Positions 29,001 to 44,206 of a stretch of 64,000 nt of DNA are shown here, piece after piece (the first letter of the stretch is position 1; each line of letters begins with the position of its first letter). The position numbers and the translations under genes are program-made. The DNA comes from Coenobita brevimanus (Eukaryota; Arthropoda; Malacostraca; Decapoda; Coenobitidae): contig CM064653.1 of NCBI GenBank assembly GCA_032717465.1, positions 41,405,993 through 41,469,992 of the forward strand, written 5' to 3'. Below the pieces are notes generated by a model that made no database searches, was not told the origin of the DNA, and saw only the letters and a program-made list of their open reading frames with translations.

Positions 29001-30300
29001 ATAGGATTATATATTTTTTTCCCTTACTAATACCGGCCGTATTCTACAAAGTATTTACCTTCCCCCCTTCCCTACATCCACCCAGCCCCTCTGTCTGTCT
29101 GTCTCTCTGTCTGTCTCTCTCTCTCTCATCCCTCACCCCTTCAACTCGCTATATATATACAAATCTTTCGTCAAAATTCACGGCAGCATGAAACTGTTTT
29201 ATCTTCTGAATAAAAAAAATAACGTGAATATAATTCTTTCATTCTCTTTATTTCACTTTCACTTATCCTTTTCCTTACTTTTTCCTTTCCAATAACCCTC
29301 TACTTTCGAAAACTCCAGTGATTCTGTTTTACCCCCACTGCCCTATATCATAATGCTGCTTATATAATCTCTACTTTTATTTACCTTCCCTCCCTTCACT
29401 CCCTTTTTCTGTCTCCCCTACTCTCACCAATTAACTCAATTACTTTCCCTCCCCTCTCCACTTACTCTTTCCAGCTCTCCTGCTCTCTATACTCTCTTTA
29501 CCCTGCACTCTCGCCTCTCTCTTCTCTTGTCTTTCCTCACCTTGTTGTATATTTCCATTCAACACGTCCATATCTCTCCCAACATCATCATTTCTATAAC
29601 TTATCACCTTTTCAGCATTTAGTCCTCCATATCTCTTATATCAGTTTTCTTGTCTTTCTCCATCACCATCCTTCTTCCCTTCCCTCTATCCCTCTCTCTC
29701 TCCCTTCATCATCCTTCTCCATCTTCCGCTTCCTTCACCATCCTTCTCCACCTTCCTCTCTCCATCATTTTTCTCCACCGCCCCAACTCCAACATTCTTC
29801 TCTTATCTCCCTCCCATTCGCCACCCTCTATCTCCCTCTCTTCACCACCCATTCCCATCTCTCTCCTTATCACCACTACCCTTCACAATCTCCCTCCGTT
29901 CCTCTGTACGTCGCCTGTCTCTACTCTCACCGTTGTCTACTTCCACTCAACTTTTTTCTCCATCCCCTTCTTTCTTCTCCCTCTCTACCTCTTCACCTTC
30001 ATCATCCATCTCTACCTCTACCCCTTCGACACCTTTCTTTACCTCTTTTCCCCTATTTTCTCCTCTACCTCTCTCATTTATATCTGCCTCTTTTCCTTGA
30101 TAATTCTTCCCTTTCTCTTCTATCATTCTGATTTCTCTCTCTCTCTCTCTTAATTCATTTTCTTCACCTCTTTTCCTTGGATATCTTCTCTATCTCACCT
30201 ATCATTCGTCAATCTTTTTCCTTTAATCTTTACATTTTTTTTCCCATTCTCCATCTCTACCTCCCTCCCACCCCATTACAACTCAGTCCCCCCACCCCCC
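29001..30300. repeat. Pyrimidine-rich low-complexity DNA
   Basis: The plus strand is dominated by CTCT, CCTTC and TCTCC words (for example 29650-30170). Plus-strand frames are Ser/Leu/Pro/Phe-rich artefacts. This is the reverse strand orientation of the purine-rich domains elsewhere. No gene was recognised. Confidence 0.6.
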
Positions 30301-31234
<934 letters not shown>

Positions 31235-31597
31235 TGTATGTAGTTTGCATCAACAACGTATAAAACGATATTAAGGCGACACATAAAAAATCCATCGCTG
31301 AGGCTGGGAAGTTACTAAATTTCCGATGCCACAGACCATACGGCTTGAATACTACAATACTTGAGGGGTGGCTGGAAGGATACTAATAACAAGATTTGAG
31401 AAACTGAAAGTGGTTAGTTGTGGGATGTGGAATCGTTACTTAGCAGGGACAAGAATACCTAGACGTCCTTTTCTCGGAGCCATCCCTCACAGGATGTGAC
31501 ATCAGGAAAGTAGATAGACAGACATATAGACAGATAACAGTAAACATGGACAAAAAGACATACAGCATGACAGTTATAGCATGGAGGACACATGAGT

Positions 31598-32690
31598 AGT
31601 CAGCAAACTCCCAGACACATTCCATCAATTTAATTTCAGAGTTTGGTTGGAGTCAAATCTGAAAGAGCATGGTGTGAGGAAGTTACCTGCACTGTCTATT
31701 TACGATACTCCTAGAGGCGGGGGTTGTATTTACTGACGACAAACGTATATACACAGACAGACAGACTGACGGACAGACAGATAGACTGACAGCTAGACAC
31801 ATGGACTGATACATGTTAGACAGATTAACATACATATACAGTGATACAGATAAACAGACAGAGACATACAGATACATACAAAGACAGCTAGACAGACGGA
31901 TAAATATCAGGTACATGGATAGATAAAGATAGATAAGGAACATGAACAGAGAGTGAACACCTAAATTCAGTTCACAAAGAGACACACAGATGAAAGTAAA
32001 AATACATACACAAACCAAAATATACAAGAGATAAAGTAAAAGATACAGTAGTAGTTAGCAGTAAACATCTAGATAATAGTTAAGGAAGAGACTGATAAAA
32101 AAGGAGATAAGATAGATTTTGTTCAAGAAAATACAGAGGAAGAGACAGACAAACCTACAGTAGACAAATAGACAGATAAAGTATTGGCAGTTCAAGAAAA
32201 CGGATAAAATGGAAAGATAATACAGATAAGAGATGATAGGTATATATATTTAGTTCACGAGGATGAAAGACAAATGGACAGACAGACAAACCGACAGAAG
32301 ACAAATAAATAAACCATTAATGACAAGTACACAGATAAGCCTACTGAAGAGAGGCGCACAAATAAAGTATTATCAGTACACAAAGACAGATGAAAAAACA
32401 TAATACACAACAGAGATAAAATGGAAAGATACACTGCAAGAAGATACTGACAGATGGACAGACAGATAAACCGTGGAGACAAATAGATAAACCGCTAGAA
32501 GAAAAATAGACCGAGAACACAGGGAGTCAGCAAACACCTTGACAAAGTTCGGTAAATTTAATATGAAGGTTTGTCTGGAGTCAAAGCCGAGTGAGCAAGG
32601 TGTGAGGAGGGACTTAACGTTACGACCGCTGTGTATATACTGCCCTACGAGGTAAGGAGTGTATTTAGTCAGCATACGTGAAGACATACA
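31598..32690 (+). repeat. 927-bp direct duplication with GACA arrays
   Basis: The blocks at about 31598-31760 and 32525-32690 are diverged copies at an offset of about 927 bp. Both start AGTCAGCAAAC and contain AATTTAAT, GTTTGKYTGGAGTCAAA and GGTGTGAGGA, and both then run into ACAGACAGA-type tetranucleotides. Between them is an extensive imperfect GACA/GATA region (31755-32520). No gene is visible. Confidence 0.65.
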
Positions 32691-32740
32691 GAGAGACATA
32701 TACGGTACAGTTGAGAGAGAAAGAGACAGACAGATATACA

Positions 32741-32775
<35 letters not shown>

Positions 32776-32801
32776 GACACACACACACACACACACGAGT
32801 A

Positions 32802-32839
<38 letters not shown>

Positions 32840-33120
32840 GAACCGGACAGACATACAAAGACAGATAAAATATGAACAGGCATGAGACATACGGACAGAT
32901 GTAGAATGATACCGGAAAAGACGGATAAAAAGTTAAATAAGATATATCACATTCACATTTAGTCTGCAAGCTCAAGTAAATTCCATAGCAAGACTTCGGT
33001 GCAAATGCTGTGGAGCGAATTAGGGTAACGAGTCCCTTGTACACTGTGGGAAGAGGTGAAGGCGCACTTGGAGTCAGCACAGGCGAATACACACTGACTT
33101 AGGCGACGAGGCGATTAGCA
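32691..33120. repeat. AT, CA and GA arrays, then unique sequence
   Basis: AT 32742-32772, CA about 32777-32797 and GA about 32807-32838, each separated by a few bases, followed by ordinary sequence to 33120 with no gene recognised. Confidence 0.8.
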
Positions 33121-33970
33121 TTACATTACACGTAGCCACCACGAAAGGGAGGGGAGGAGAGGAGAGGAGAGGAGAGGAGGAGGACCTGGAGACACAATGG
33201 AGGAGATGGTGGCGGAATGGCGGATAGAGGTGTTACAATAATTAAGACATCTTGGGTGGTAGTGATGGAGACGGAGATTTGTGGTGGTGATGGGGGGAAA
33301 GATGGGGTAATGGTGATGGGGTGAAGATATGGGAAGGTAACGGGGGAGATGGAAGCAGTGATGGAGGGGTGATGGCACAGACGGTGCAGTAAGGGTAAAG
33401 ATGGGGTGAAGGGAGAGGTAATGGTAATGGGGTGAATGGGCACTGGAATGATAATGAAGGAGACACAGGGATTGACAGACAGGTGATAGAGATGGCGTGG
33501 TGACGGGGAAGGAGTAGACACAGTGAGGAGGTAATGATCAAGGTAGAGGCAGTGGTGGAGATGCATAGTACTGGAGAAGGGTAGGGGGAGGCAGTGAGGG
33601 GAGGAAATGGAGGCGATGAGGGTGGAGAGGCAGTTGCGAAGTAACGGTGGAGACGGAAGCAGTGGAGATGAGGGCACAGTACTGAAGGAGGGGGAAATGA
33701 AGCTGTGATGGAGATGGAGGAACAGTGTTGAAGAAGAGGGTGGAGGCAATGACAGAGGTAATGAAGTAGATGAAGGGAAGTGAGGCTGTCCCTAGAGGTA
33801 ATGGAGATGGGGTGAAGAGGCAGTAGGGAAGGTAATGATGGAGATATAGACAGTGGTGGAGATGGAAGCAGAGTGTTGGAGATGGAGGTGGAGGGCGGTG
33901 GGGGAGGTAATGGAGGAGATGGAGGCAATTGAGGCTGCCCCCACCAACACTTCTGGATCAATCGTTATAA
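33121..33970 (+). repeat. GATGGAGGCAGTG-type degenerate minisatellite
   Basis: Starts with a (GAGAG)n stretch (about 33151-33178). After that, words GATGGAGGCAGTGATGGAGG, GTAATGGTAATGG and GGTGAAGATGGGG recur with drift to about 33930. An islet of balanced composition (33930-33990) ends the block. Minus-strand frames are Ser/Pro/His-rich artefacts. Confidence 0.6.
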
Positions 33971-34867
33971 TTAAGTCGTCTAGAGAGGCGGTGGAGGAGG
34001 GCTGGTGCTGGCGGAGGGAGGGAGGAATGTTCGCAGGAGAGAGAAAGGGAGGAAAGGAGGAAAGAAGAGTAGAAATGGAGAGAGGGAGACATGGACTGCG
34101 GCAGGAGAGAGGAGGAAGTAGAAAAAGAGAGGAGAAATGAAGGAAGGGAGAGATGGATAAAGGAAGGAAAGAGTGGGAAGAAGTAAGGGAGAAGAGAGGT
34201 AGAGACAAGGAGAGCTGGACAAAAGAAGGAGAGAGGGAGAAGATGGAGGGAAAATTAAAGGAAAAGGCGATGAACAAAGGAAGGAGAAATGGAAGGAGAG
34301 GAAAAGCAAGAGGGGTGAAAGAGTGGGGGGGGGGGAGACACGGGAGGAAGGGAGGAACAAAAGCAAAGTTGGAGGGAGGGGTAGGAAGGGTAAGATGAAG
34401 GGAAATAGGAAGAGGAAAGGAAGGGAGACAAAAATAAAGGGAGGAAGGGAGCTGGGAGAGCAAATGAATAGAGGCAGGTAAAACAGAGGCAAGGAAGGGA
34501 GAAAGAATGAAAAGGAAACGAAACGAGAGAGAGAGAAAGCAACGGGGAAAATGATGACAGGGAAGGAAAAGGGGAGGAAGGAAGATATGGAGGAAGGAGA
34601 GAGGGAAGAGAGAAGAGGAAAGAGGGAAAGAAGGGAGTCATGAAGAAGAGGAAAGGAATGAGCAGAGGGAATGAGAGGGAGATATGACAGAGTGAAGAAA
34701 AGGCAAGGAAACAAAAGGAAAAGGAGGAAGCTGAAAAAAAAAAAATGGATGGACAGGAGAGGAAGGGAATGGGAGGGAAGAGAAACGTGGAAGAGAAGAA
34801 GGAATAGAAACACCAAGGGAGGGGGAGAAAAAGCAGGAAAAGGAAAAAGAGAGGAAGAGAGATATTA

Positions 34868-34868
<1 letters not shown>
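33971..34868. repeat. Purine-rich low-complexity DNA
   Basis: GGAAGGGAGA and GAAGGAGAGA words fill the plus strand, with a G-run at about 34325-34334. No gene was recognised. Confidence 0.6.

Positions 34869-34929
<61 letters not shown>
34869..34929. repeat. (AC)n array
   Basis: A 61-bp perfect AC array inside the purine-rich tract. Confidence 0.95.
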
Positions 34930-34931
<2 letters not shown>

Positions 34932-36028
34932 TCCAAGGTAGACAAAAAGGCTAAGGATAAAAAAGTAAAGAATATATGGAAGTGAGACGGAAGGAAGAGA
35001 AACAGTAAAGGGAAAGGAAAGTGAGACAGAAAAGGTAGAGATGGAAGAGAGAAGGAACGAATAGAGAGGAGCAGAGGAAGGTAGATGGGAATGGATGGTT
35101 ATGAAAGGTCAGGAACTGAGTGAAGAAAGGAGAAGGAAGGAATATGGAAGGAAAGAAGAGAGACACGGAAGGAAAGGGAAGGATGGTGATCAGGGAAGGG
35201 AGAGGGGGAAACAGAAGCAAGGAAGTACAAAGGAGTAAATGGGAGAGCAAACAGAAAAAAATTATTCGTTCTTTCCAGGGAGTTTTTCATGGCTAAGGTA
35301 TACACAAGGGGAAAAATGAGGAAAAAATAGAGGGGAAGGGGAAACGTAGAAAAGAGGGGAGAAGAAATGACGGAGGAACGAAGAATGGCAGGCAGGAAGG
35401 AAGGGTGGAAGACTGGATGAATGGATGGGAGGGAGGGAAGGAAGGAAGGAAGGATGGATGGATGGATGGATGGATGGATGGAAGGAAAGGAAGGAAGGAA
35501 GGAAGGAAGGGAAATAAATGAATAGATATACGAATGAATGAAAACAAGGAAGGTGAATGGATAGAAGACGAGGGGAGGAGGAAATATGAGGAAGAGAAAA
35601 GAGGGCAGGAGAGGGAGAGGGAGAGGAGAGGAGAGGAGAGGAGAGGAGAGGAGAGGAGAGGGGAGGGGAGGGGAGGGGAGGGGAGGGGGAGGAGAACTCA
35701 GATACAAAGGTGTTGGTGGCTCAGATGGATGAGAGGAGATGCAAGAGAGAGCGGTGGAAGTGGGGAGGGGGGGGGGAATCATACCTAAAGAGGTGTGTTT
35801 GAGCTGCCAGGGAAGAGAGGGGGAGGTAAAGAAAGTGAGAGAGTGAGAAAGAAAGAGGGTGGATACAAAGAAAGAGGCAGAAAGAGAGAGAGAGAGAAGG
35901 AAAAGATATAGAGAAGGGAGAAGGACAAAGAACTGGTGGGTGCAAAGATGGGGTGGAAGGAATGAACGAGATGACAGACAGGAAAGGGGACAAAGGAGGG
36001 ACAGGATGGATAAATGGAAACACACACA

Positions 36029-36122
<94 letters not shown>

Positions 36123-36324
36123 GAGTCAGAAACAGAGGAAGTGGCGTGAGAGGAAAAAGGCATAATGAGAGAGAAGAGATAAGGAGAAGAGAATAAAAAG
36201 TAATTATGACAAAGGGGAGGTGCAAGGACAAGGGTAATATTAAAGAGCAGGAAGTCAGGGAAGAAGAAACACAAGGATGGAGAGACTGAGAGGGGAAGAG
36301 ACAGTATAAGAAGAAGAGGAATGG

Positions 36325-36366
<42 letters not shown>

Positions 36367-36627
36367 AGGTATGACGATGAAAAGAAAACCAAGGAGAGTA
36401 AAGACGAAAAGAGAGACAGAAGTGACAGAGAACTGAAGAGTAATGTGGGGAAGGGAAAAAATAAAGCTATGTAGAATATACAGTGTGTGAAAGAAAAATA
36501 CAGAATGAAGGAGAATGGCGGATATAAGAAAAATGGAAGAAAGAAAGGCATGGAGATACTGAAAAGAGAGGGGGAGATATACGGAAAGTAAGGAAAAACA
36601 AAGCAAAACAAGGGAAAGTTGATGGTC
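34930..36627. repeat. Purine-rich DNA with GGAA, GGAT, GGAGA and GA arrays
   Basis: Contains (GGAA)/(GGAT) tetranucleotides at about 35430-35512, (GAGAG) grading into (GGGGA) pentanucleotides at about 35610-35692, GA arrays at 36032-36119 (preceded by a short CA run) and about 36329-36360. The plus strand is almost all purine, which makes triplex (H-DNA) formation plausible. No gene was recognised. Confidence 0.75.
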
Positions 36628-36680
36628 AAACCTTTTCAATTTCGTTCTTGCTACCACCAGACGATTTTATTCAGACGGGC
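36628..36680 (-). repeat. Dispersed foldback-family arm
   Basis: The minus strand has the exact core AATAAAATCGTCTGG (36657-36671). The plus strand reads AACCTTTTCAATTTCGTTC, then TTGCTACCACCAGACGATTT. This matches the left arm of the inverted-repeat family. Confidence 0.7.
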
Positions 36681-37317
36681 AGATAGTTTTCTACTCGTAC
36701 ATACAGGGGTTGCATAAAGCCTTCAATAACCCCTTCACTCCTCTGCTATCTTCCTATGCTAAATTATAATGTGAAATAGCATGAATAAAAACTATCCGTG
36801 TGGCTAACAAGTAAGGATATTCAGCCAAATACAGACCCGCTGTTGTGTTGGGGTTGGCCAAGTCTTCATTAGACCCATCTTGTAGCCTACCATGATGTCT
36901 TTTTTACACCCAGACACAGACGCACAGTGGTGTATTGTTTAAAAGGGTGCACGCGTGTGAACAGTATCACTCAGCTTTTCTTCCAATTTGGCGAAGGGTT
37001 GAGGGTCAGCCAAGGATGAAATTGCCTGATTCTCAGATCCACAGGTTAAAGGTCAAAATCAATTATAACAGCTCTGATCTGACTTGGAACAAATTCAATA
37101 AATGGGCTGAGGGTTAAACAAGATTAAATACATATCGTCAAAGGTCAAGGTAAAACACGTAATTTGCAGGTGGTCAATATCACTCATGTAAGGCTCGTGT
37201 GTCGTATTTTCAACGCTCCTCGTTTTTTTTTTTTTTTTTTTTAATTCTTGTTTCCTCCACATGCCTTACCCATGAACGAGTCCTCGGGTTGGTGATTTTC
37301 ATTAGCAACTAAAAAGT
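36681..37317. other. Intergenic, nothing recognised
   Basis: Ordinary-complexity sequence with a poly-T run (37224-37241). The frame at 36935-37117 has no recognisable motif and is not called. Confidence 0.5.
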
Positions 37318-37800
37318 CTCCCCTACAGTTAATAAAATCGTTGGCGGTTGCAATATGAAAACGGACGAGTTAGATATGTGAGGTCCTGAACACGGATATT
37401 ACAACAAACACGATACTGGACGCTATTTTGGTTGAGGCTTGCACTAATCTTCCCACGCACTGCTTATTCTTTCCCCCATCGCAACGAGATGTCTCCCCTA
37501 TGCCGAAAAAAATCGTCAGGAGGCTGCGCGATAAAAACACATACAAGACAACTGACGTGCCGAACATTACCACAGAAATACTACACTGGTTTCCATCATA
37601 ATTAAGACCTGTAGCCACTTCACGCACTGCCTATTCCTAACCCCTTCACTACAAGAGGCAGCCCTTAAGATGAACAAAATCGTCCGGCGCCTGTACGATA
37701 AAGATGTAAGAGAATTGTGGTTCTGTATAAGCATCATGTTACCAAAGAAACACAATACCAGGTTTTATTTTGTCGAGACTTGTATTCAATACCCCACGAA
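37318..37800 (+). repeat. Approx. 170-bp tandem repeat, three units
   Basis: Three units start at about 37318, 37492 and 37661 (spacing about 174 and 169 bp). Each opens with GTCTCCCCTA or GCCCTTAAG and AA(A/C)AAAATCGTC-GG, continues with a GCTGYRCGATAAAAA-type step and an AATACTACACTGGTTTT or AATACCAGGTTTTATTTT block. The first two complete units then close with CACGCACTGCCTATTC. They contain the core of the dispersed inverted-repeat family, so that element, or a piece of it, appears to have become a short satellite-like array. Confidence 0.65.
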
Positions 37801-37813
37801 AGTTTAGTTCGGA

Positions 37814-37867
<54 letters not shown>

Positions 37868-38219
37868 TGTGGCAATTTTCCCCCCTGAACAAGTATACAA
37901 TATTACTAACTGAAAAACAGCATTAGGTTCTATGTTTCTGAAATCCTGATCATAGTATCTAGCCCACCTGAAGAAGCATTTACGTATATGGTTGTAAATT
38001 AACTATGGTAATAAGCAGGATATAGTCATCTTAATACAGTAATTCTAAATTCCTGACTAACTTCACTGGATAAAAATATAAATAAGCTTTGAATTCCCAC
38101 CTTTATCTAATGCTGGATTCTCCTCTGATTCAAGGTCATCTACCCGTATTTCATCAATTATATCATCCTTAACTACTTTATCGCTAACCCCCCAAAAAAG
38201 TAACTAGTATCCAAAAGGA
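37801..38219. other. (CT)n array and intergenic sequence
   Basis: A CT array at 37818-37864 is followed by AT-rich sequence with no recognised gene. Confidence 0.6.
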
Positions 38220-38246
38220 GCGCGCGCGCGCACACACACACACACG

Positions 38247-38330
<84 letters not shown>
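38220..38330. repeat. (CG)n-(CA)n alternating array
   Basis: A short alternating CG block (38220-38231) leads into CA with ACGC interruptions and then a perfect CA run to 38330. It mirrors the TG-to-CG junction at 13634 on the other strand. Confidence 0.95.

Positions 38331-40381
<2,051 letters not shown>

Positions 40382-40459
<78 letters not shown>
40382..40459. repeat. (CA)n array
   Basis: A perfect 78-bp CA array. Confidence 0.95.
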
Positions 40460-40460
<1 letters not shown>

Positions 40461-41167
40461 TTGTCACTAGGAACCCAATAAAATTTAATATTATCCACCA
40501 ACAATTCTTTTTTTCTGCAATAAGATAGACAGACACAGAAACCTTAAGAGGCGGCCATAAAATTCCGTCGGTGTAAAGGCGGGAGAACAAGACTCATTAT
40601 CCACCTGCCTACCGCAAAAAATATATATACAGTATTCTCGACAGACCACGAGAAAAAATTATTCTCTTTTACTTCCATATCAACTACCACCAGACAACAC
40701 GGACTCTTCTCGAAATGAACCATGTCTTGAATTTGGCTCACCGTTGTACTGTTTTTGTTTTTTTCTTGGAGGGAAGAGTTTGTGGGCCCCTGGGCTTTGG
40801 TTCCTTCTTCCTTGCATAAAAAAATACTTACTCAATTATTTTATTTATTCATTTAGTTACCATCGTCACTCGGAACCGCTTATGTTACGCTGCTCTACTG
40901 TGTCAACGATAATAATTCCATCGCGTATCTGCCAACTATCTTTCTTGGTCATAAGCTAACTACATGTTCCTGTTTGGCCTTCACCGACACCATTCTCCAC
41001 ACTGTTGAAGCTGTAGTCAAAGTTAAATATATTCATGTATTTTGTGTACTGGCCGGTTTGCACGTCTGACATATGCTGTACTAAACACGTTCAATCTGTG
41101 TTTTATGGGTCATGAGGGGCAACCGATTCGTGAGGCGAAGGAACATCACTAGTAAAGGAGAAGTGAC
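40460..41167. other. Intergenic, nothing recognised
   Basis: Ordinary-complexity sequence. The short frames here carry no recognisable motif. Confidence 0.5.
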
Positions 41168-41457
41168 CTCTCTCTCTCTCTCTCTCTCTCTCCGGCGCTT
41201 CAAGATGGGCATAGGTGTGGAAGGTTTATGGAGTGACGGGTAAAAAAGTGCCAGAGTAATTTGCTGTCACTGGCTATGTTGGTATGTAAGACTGTATAAT
41301 GCCATCGCTGGAACCTCAACTGGGTGCGACTATACTGGAACACTTGAAAGGACATACTGCACCCCCTTAAATAATCACCCTAGGGAAGGATCGAACCCAC
41401 ATCAGGAAAACAGGTATATGCACACGCGGCGCCACCAACCCGACCGCCGGAAGCTCC
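41168..41457 (-). mobile_element. tRNA-derived SINE with (GA)n tail
   Basis: On the minus strand the head, from about 41457, includes GGTCGGGTTGGTGGCGCC as a loose A-box region and TGTGGGTTCGATCCTTCCC, which contains an exact GGTTCGATCC B box. A body of about 180 bp follows (41194-41370), and the element ends in a GA array (CT at 41168-41191 on the plus strand). No target duplication was found, so the ends are approximate. Confidence 0.65.
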
Positions 41458-42435
41458 CAATAATAAAGGAAAAAGAAAATCCTTGACCCGAGGTGTATTG
41501 GAAAATCCGGAGCACAATGGCAATGAGTACAGGTAGCTAATCCCGTCTTATCTTGCTGCGTTATCTGATCATCTAATCCAAGTAGTACCAGGTGTAATGA
41601 CGCACGTAAGCTGCCCTGATAAGATAAGCACAAGGAGAAAAAAACTGAGCTATTGTGGAACGTGCTATGTACAGACGAATGTAGAGTTGACTTTTTCATT
41701 ACGAGGGTTACTCCCGAAGTGAATAAAATCTGGGGCTAGAAAAAATAAAGTATAGTGGAAGTCATTGTATTCGAGGTTAATCTTTTACCACATTATCAGT
41801 GCTAATTGTTTCCCGGGCTACAAGCATTCTGAATTACTAGCATTACCCGCTCTAGTAGTGATAATTCATCACCACCACCCACACTTTCATCGTAACCATT
41901 ACCAGAAACCTCATTATACCATCGTAATCACCACTAACATCAGTATCCACATCATCATTACCGACACCGCCACCTTACCAACATCAGCATCATCATCATC
42001 AATACCTTCAGCCCGATGATTTCCTTTATTTCTTATTCTTGCTATAAAAAAAAAAATTGCTTTGTCAACTCAGGGGAGACTCGTTGAACTTGAGTGGTTG
42101 AATCGAAGCATAAATAAATAAAATAAATCTCAATAACTGCTCAACACTAAGGGGTTCTGATAACCGTCTGGGAGCTCCGGTTTGTATAGCATGAAAAAGC
42201 TACTGAAAAAAAAAAAAAGAAGTCACCTTGTTGTAAGTGTTAATACCATCATCATCCTTACTTTAAAAAATCATCACTATCCACAACATTATCTTCAGCG
42301 TTATCCACATTACCATATCCACAACATTACCTTCAACATTACTCACATTACCATCATTATCGATTTAATATCTACATTACTATTTACCTGCAAGTAAATC
42401 ATCAACATCACTGTCCACACCATGTCGCCATAATT
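41458..42435. other. Intergenic with foldback-family fragments
   Basis: At 41702-41780 are GAAGTGAATAAAATCTGGGG and GTCATTGTATTCGAGG-TTAAT, and at 42003-42100 are CCTTCAGCCCGATGATTTCC plus TTTCTTATTCTTGCTA. Both are decayed arms of the dispersed inverted-repeat family. Scattered ATC/ACC words follow. No gene is visible. Confidence 0.5.
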
Positions 42436-42655
42436 AAGCAATCATCATCATCATCATCATCAGTCAACCCACACTCTCATCACCATCATCATAAGTTGTC
42501 AACCTGCGCCCTCATCATCATCATCATCATCATCATCATAAGTAGTCAACACACACCATCATCATCATCATCATCATCATAAGTAGTCAACACACACCAT
42601 CATCATCATCATCATAAGTAGTCAAGACACACCATCATCATCATCATCATCTCAC
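42436..42655 (+). repeat. (ATC)n clusters with a repeated spacer
   Basis: Blocks of (CAT/ATC)n are separated by the recurring spacer AAGTAGTCAACACACACC (around 42540, 42580 and 42615) and an earlier variant with AAGTTGTCAACCTGCGCC. The array is thus a minisatellite whose unit is one spacer plus a variable number of ATC triplets. Confidence 0.85.
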
Positions 42656-43404
42656 ACAGGCTGGCGACGTTTTTTCATTTTATTCTTGCTACCAACGCAC
42701 TATTTTCAACTCAGGGCTGATCTCGAACTGAAGGGTTAGGTTTGGCACTGATACAAGAGAGCTTTCCTTAGTCAAAAAAAAATAATCTCATAGCAGGATA
42801 AATAAACGAAATATGACATCATCCGGATTCGAGGGGTTGATAGCGTAACTAGGGGGTAAAAACTGAGTATGGTATGTAAAAGAGGTGATGATGATGGTAG
42901 TGGTGAATTAAGTGATGCGTAATACGTGATGGGGGAGGGGGCGGGATACCAAGAGCATCCCTGTGGTAATGGTGATGATCGCGACAAGAGTGTGGTAACG
43001 AGTGGTGATTCTAGCTAGTGCGTGCTGCCGCTAATGTTAGTGTTGAAGTGGTGGTGGTGGTGGTGGTGGCAGTGTGTAGAGTAGTGTATACTGTTACCGT
43101 GGTGGCTGAGGGTAGTGTGTGGTGTGATGTATGATGCGGTATACCGTAGTGTGTGGCATGATGTTACCGTGCTGGTGGTGGTATAGTCTGGTGTGGTGAC
43201 TGGTGGTGGTGGCTTGAGTTGTGATATCTGCTGCTGTGTGGTGGGGTGTTAGTACAGATGCAATGGTGTTAATGTAGTAGCGATGGAGAAGATGGTGGTG
43301 GTATCTGTTGCTGTGTTGTGAGGTGACAGTGGCTGATGGTGTGGTGTGGTGTGGTGTATGATGTTAGTGTGGAGGTTGCGACTCCTTTCGTGCGGTAAAA
43401 ACAA
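42656..43404. repeat. Foldback fragment, then GTG-rich degenerate repeats
   Basis: At 42660-42740, GCGACGTTTTTTCATTTTATTCTTGCTACC and CTGAAGGGTTAGG look like a foldback-family arm and end. From 43010 to 43380, GTGTGTGGYGTGATGTATGATG and GGTATACCGTAGTGTG words recur beside a (GTG)n run at 43049-43069. No gene is visible. Confidence 0.5.
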
Positions 43405-43470
43405 CACTTGGTCCTGGCTACCTTCAGACGATTTTATTCAGCTTACAACACCCCTTGGACTGATGGGGTT
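43405..43470 (-). repeat. Dispersed foldback-family arm
   Basis: The plus strand reads GGCTACCTTCAGACGATTTT followed by ATTCAGCTTA. The minus strand therefore carries AATAAAATCGTCTG at 43435-43448, the family core minus its last base. Confidence 0.7.
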
Positions 43471-43659
43471 AAAAGAACAGTGTGTTACAAGGAATTTAGA
43501 TAAGTGTTACGTTGGCAGTGGTAACAGTGACAGAAGATGTGGATTTAAATTGCCGGTGACATGGACTGAATGGTGGAGGAATTGCTAGTGACATATGACA
43601 TATACTGTAGGTGATGACATGAGCAAAGATCGATGATGAAATGGGTGGTGACAGTTACT

Positions 43660-43960
43660 GAGAATGGTGGACTGGTGGTGACGGATTGAGAATGATGGAG
43701 GGACTGGTGGTGACGGATTGAGAATGATGGAGGGACTGGTGGTGACAAATACCAAGAATGGTGGGTGGACTGGTGGTGACAGAGAATGGTGAAAGAATTG
43801 GAGGTGCTAGACAGAGAATGGTGAAAGGATTGGAGGTGATAGACAGAGAACGGTGGAGAAACTGGAAGACAATGTTTATGACAGATATACAAGTGACAAC
43901 ACACACACAGAGACTGGAGGAGAAACTGGTGGCGACAGATACAGGGAATGGCGGAGGAAC
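43660..43960 (+). repeat. Approx. 32-bp GACTGGTGGTGACGG minisatellite
   Basis: Two identical neighbouring units (GACTGGTGGTGACGGATTGA then GAATGATGGAGG, near 43674 and 43732 backwards) are followed by increasingly drifted ones. The later variants contain GACAGAGAATGGTGAAAG and GGATTGGAGGTGATA. Confidence 0.75.
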
Positions 43961-44206
43961 TGGGTGGGAAAAAAAGGGGACAACAGTGGAGAACAACAGA
44001 GAAACTGGCGATAAGTTATACAAGCTTTAATCTTATCTGACCATGGATACCAGAATGCAGAGATGGTAATGGGAGAAAATGGAAAGAAAAGTGGTAAAGA
44101 CAGGTACAGAATACGACAATTGAGCATGAAACAGCTTCAGTGTGCTGCGGAGGTCTAGCTACACTCTGTCATTCAGGAATCACAGTTACTTGGCCATTTC
44201 ACCTAA

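Noticed and set aside
33126..36657. Many overlapping 80-390-codon minus-strand frames
   Set aside because: They lie in homopurine DNA whose complement lacks stop-forming words. The frames are mutually overlapping and compositionally identical.
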